Made by a program: the position numbers and the translations under genes. Below the pieces are notes generated by a model. The model searched no databases and had not been told where the DNA came from. It saw only the letters and a program-made list of their open reading frames with translations. Below are positions 62,301 to 64,000 of a stretch of 64,000 nucleotides of DNA, piece after piece. Source of the DNA: Haliscomenobacter sp. (GTDB taxonomy: Bacteria > Bacteroidota > Bacteroidia > Chitinophagales > Saprospiraceae); contig JADJHZ010000003.1 of assembly GCA_016707205.1 (NCBI GenBank), positions 124,001 through 188,000 on the forward strand, in the 5' to 3' direction. Position 1 is the first letter of the stretch; every line of letters begins with the position of its first letter.

Positions 62301-62821
62301 TTTAGGACTACGGCATCCAGCAAGTCTTTGGGGACCGCAAAATCTTTTTCGGCCGGTTTTTTGGGAATATTCCCCGGTTCGGTAATCGTGTCAAAGCGCC
62401 CTCTTGGGTGGATCATCATGGTGTAGGCCGACCAGTTGAGCAGCGCTTCCGCGTTATTTTCGATCTCTTGAACCTGTTCCGGAATGCGAAAAACCAGGCG
62501 GCTCAGCCCCGCCATGCGGTAGTCCAGGGGAAGATGGAAATCCGGACCGAATCTCGGAGAGGTAGAATTCTCCTGTACTACCTCCTCGGCAATACTTTGA
62601 GGCGGGAAATATACAGCCACAGCCGCATCTTTGTTGCCCACCCTTTTCAACGTATTCCGCTGCAAATCCCATTGAAAATTGAAAAAATGGAACAGCAGCA
62701 AGACCATGTCCTCGGTGCGGAGCAAAGGCAAAAGCACTTGATTGCCCGCCAGGGCAACAAAGGCGCCATCCCCGGAATCCAGCACCAGGGCTGGTTTCCC
62801 GTCTATGGTGTTTTCATTCAC
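59255..62821 (-). CDS. giant uncharacterised protein, 1,188 aa
   Basis: GTG start at 62821, overlapping the previous stop as GTGA, so translation is coupled. Three rough parts: N-terminal (NQVLLPLLRTEDMVLLLFHFFN; SRLVFRIPEQVQEIENNAEALLNW), a central part with WVHRSTLGRDHYVQVAYAGYL and FGHQAALIKVTSRRV, and a C-terminal repetitive beta region (about 900-1150: GGGGYLGLTVSPDGLKQIE, HIEGNLRVIRLISATLTFHLAMGF). The last ~35 residues overlap the next gene by 106 bp and look unnatural; a T5 instead of T4 (A4 at 59397-59400, plus strand) would end the protein at about 59391 as WIAYAKLFA. No named family. Confidence 0.65.
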   Translation of the reverse strand: MNENTIDGKPALVLDSGDGAFVALAGNQVLLPLLRTEDMVLLLFHFFNFQWDLQRNTLKRVGNKDAAVAVYFPPQSIAEEVVQENSTSPRFGPDFHLPLDYRMAGLSRLVFRIPEQVQEIENNAEALLNWSAYTMMIHPRGRFDTITEPGNIPKKPAEKDFAVPKDLLDAVVLKDQGQEEPGRPEVAPPGQRPPRTVDAPIAPAEKEENTLADMVAGGFVIPPVVAIDPELFLKDSYRTPRPFNTAIEAPFRLFLSPHEKLGWEHKTAGVENPVQAVLPFAKKTEVSSGRQVYELWHTRSVEKYPGRNKRKYLDLDYRALWAKDANESVDHLPDPVSPESGRLIRVDREPDPSESRAGSEDSPNPEKLPFISSLSANDRHKLVHLTSDYDLEYDNGKKYYPETLKVDLLLLSALGAYLDLEGEWPFNSPAPLDILRWVHRSTLGRDHYVQVAYAGYLMPFGHQAALIKVTSRRVMSEKDPVFKKQIRDGGNLAKAQDALHGAAALNFQRFYIVVKQPVKTYPSFGSQAGTEKIPFKQAELLTKRTPLLDLPLSAHQLYEVGDDGNQGAFWAYSGGALFPFRVAATDLEGRVVTFRLPMVFVNRDIAEQSRSVILSQIINAFRGYNREEFRNAKLGSQMMALAPPDPDKPEGTAFETKRLIFSVIGNPNSGNPRFFPILEEARIYHTAINELTGQGAVIDVAPFYVETGNLGKVFAKLVESLPLDFGASGSDKTGGILTPNLNITALSKTLGPIGGSFDGALPPMSGGTMKPTDFFGDMGDLLPKLFGAIHLTDILKVGNVAPTLLRTVKGKKIILDYDWKPKVADFGSEDGTIWFSAPEKGLVISVRLEKELEGEDEPTITLDGTLRDFFIQLFQIIKLEFEEIGFYAKPGQKLDVFCDFKGITFVGPLEFVNVLQEVIDPGGFVDPPILDVYPDRVEVGYDLALPATTVGIFSLRNIKLKALLTLPFIGYDPLTFNFRFCERDDPFAMSVAIYGGGGYLGLTVSPDGLKQIESAMEFGASFALNVGVASGSIKAVGGFYFSCELTGDGQSMVFESYLHIEGNLRVIRLISATLTFHLAMGFKSDGDFSTLYGEATVIVKVDVVLFSGEVEVTASRSISQCDAPTFSTSIDEADWIAYAKLLHKMNSRGKIQQTWHLKLNLYGPCFPMEWRKSTRKPITSSRHLSPSG

Positions 62822-64000
62822 CCCCTCCCTTTCACCAGCAAACGCTGGCGCTTCGGGAATTGCATCGCTAACGGCTGAGATTGGACTATTGGATGGGACA
62901 ATGCGCCGACATGCGGGGCAAACACTACCCGATTAATGGTATCCCCCTTGCCGGATAACTCAAAATCAGGCAGCCGCCCGGCGGTAGCCGGCTCCAGATC
63001 AAAGCGGTTTCCGTTAAGGATCAGGGGAATTGGCCCCGCCAAAGATCCAAATAAGGCAAATTCCGAATGGCCTCCCGAAAAGGAACGCGCAAAATGGAGG
63101 CGCGTTAAAGGAATCACCTGCCCTTCGCCAAGGTCCAAATCCGGAACAAACTGAGCGCCCGCAGCGCCTTCCACTGATTGCTGCTGGTAAAAGAACAAGG
63201 AATCCCCGCCTCGGGTGTCTTGCCCGGTTTCGATGAATATAGTGGAAAAAAGGGCGGAACTTACCGCAAGTTTATGCCCGCCAACTAATTCGGGCTCTAA
63301 AAGGTCATAAGCGCCGGCATCCGGGTGCAATTCCAGCAGGGTTTCTTTTTCCAACGCGACGCCGCTCAACGGCAATTGGGAATTTGGGGTATTCAACACC
63401 AGTGAAAGCCTTCTGCCTGAAAAGTCGCGGCCCTTATAGGTAAGCACGGCGCCGGGGTCGCCTTCAAACGAAAAGGACCAATCCGGATGGAAGGTTCCTT
63501 TCGCATGGGCCCCCAAACGCAACGCGCCGCAGCCTGCTTCTTTCAAAAAGGCAATTCCCTCCGGAACAGGCGCCGACAGGCTGGCTTCTCCTTTCAACCA
63601 TTGTACAAAATCATCGCCATGAAATTGCCCAAAGGCGTCCCATGCGATATCAAGAGAATACCCTATAGCCTGTCTGCGAACCGATGCCTCGAACGCAGCG
63701 CTTACCCGGGTTCCCGGGAAAAAGGCTTGCCGTAAACGAATCCGGAGTTCCTCCGAAAGCCGCTCTACTTCCAACTGAGGCTGACCGCCAAACCAGCCTG
63801 TGGCAATGGTCCACAAAGGTTGACCCCGTATGCCGATGCGAACGATTCCCGGCCCTTCTTCCAGTTCAAATCCAGGAGATATCCACTTGCCCACGGTATT
63901 CGTAACTGGCTCAAAAACCAGAGAAGCTACCCCCATTAATCCCAGAAACCTCCGCCGGTCTATTGCCTGCTTCCGGCAAATCCAGGCGCCCCGCTCTTGC
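62818..64000 (-). CDS. uncharacterised exported protein with twin-arginine motif, start beyond window
   Basis: The frame is open to the right edge, so the start is outside. The visible N-terminal part reads ICRKQAIDRRRFLGLMGVASLVFEP: RRRFLG followed by a hydrophobic stretch is a Tat signal, so the ATG at 63936 is internal and should not be used. The remaining ~370 residues are beta-rich (DWSFSFEGDPGAVLTYKGRDF, GRRLSLVLNTPNSQLPLSGVAL). No family recognised. First visible gene of the giant-protein operon, coupled to the next by a GTGA overlap. Confidence 0.65.
   Translation of the reverse strand, partial: QERGAWICRKQAIDRRRFLGLMGVASLVFEPVTNTVGKWISPGFELEEGPGIVRIGIRGQPLWTIATGWFGGQPQLEVERLSEELRIRLRQAFFPGTRVSAAFEASVRRQAIGYSLDIAWDAFGQFHGDDFVQWLKGEASLSAPVPEGIAFLKEAGCGALRLGAHAKGTFHPDWSFSFEGDPGAVLTYKGRDFSGRRLSLVLNTPNSQLPLSGVALEKETLLELHPDAGAYDLLEPELVGGHKLAVSSALFSTIFIETGQDTRGGDSLFFYQQQSVEGAAGAQFVPDLDLGEGQVIPLTRLHFARSFSGGHSEFALFGSLAGPIPLILNGNRFDLEPATAGRLPDFELSGKGDTINRVVFAPHVGALSHPIVQSQPLAMQFPKRQRLLVKGRG

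Noticed and set aside
63936..63936. ATG as start of the last gene
   Set aside because: The frame is open beyond it and the twin-arginine motif lies upstream, so the true start is outside the window.

Overview
The window reads as a chromosomal segment of a Bacteroidota, most likely a member of the Saprospiria (inference). The evidence is a SusC/SusD pair, several TAnnTTTG-type promoter elements, a DUF1573 protein, a fused alpha/beta 2-oxoacid dehydrogenase E1, and paired YceI and DUF5777 genes. No rRNA, tRNA or CRISPR array was recognised.

Layout. 1-5900 (+): the end of a Ppx/GppA phosphatase, then a SusC/SusD nutrient-uptake pair. 5963-8240 (-): the GTPase TypA, whose frame is broken by one base, and a small hypothetical gene. 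8561-24596 (-): a nearly complete division and cell wall (dcw) cluster read from right to left, mraZ-rsmH-ftsL-ftsI-murE-mraY-murD-ftsW-murG-murC-ftsQ-ftsA-ftsZ, without murF or ddl and with a likely MraZ operator upstream. 25263-29785 (-): a polyprenol-phosphate sugar transferase, three small membrane proteins and a penicillin-acylase-type hydrolase. 29959-30108: a candidate ~65-nt small RNA and a terminator. 30131-41308: DUF1573, fused E1, a group of two haem-motif lipoproteins with YceI and DUF5777, DUF1835, Tex and a secreted amidohydrolase.

41700-54450 is a defence island, mostly on the minus strand. It holds a DUF433 antitoxin-like gene, an AbiL-like AAA ATPase plus damaged RloB, a toxin-antitoxin-SecB chaperone (TAC) module with an operator-like palindrome, a two-gene unit with an effector-associated (EAD11-like) domain and a membrane-anchored partner, and a type I restriction-modification system (hsdR, a GxxExxY nuclease gene inside a repeat field, hsdS, hsdM). 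54728-64000 (-) is a tightly packed operon of very large uncharacterised proteins headed by one with a twin-arginine motif; it runs off the right edge.

Two patterns cross gene boundaries. At least five genes (typA, rloB, hsdS, hsdR, probably higA), and perhaps two joints in the last operon, are each broken by a single-base indel, mostly in short A/T runs; sequencing error is the simplest explanation, though phase variation is conceivable for the defence genes. Intergenic spaces are rich in palindromes, inverted repeats and short-word tandem arrays that often abut stop codons.
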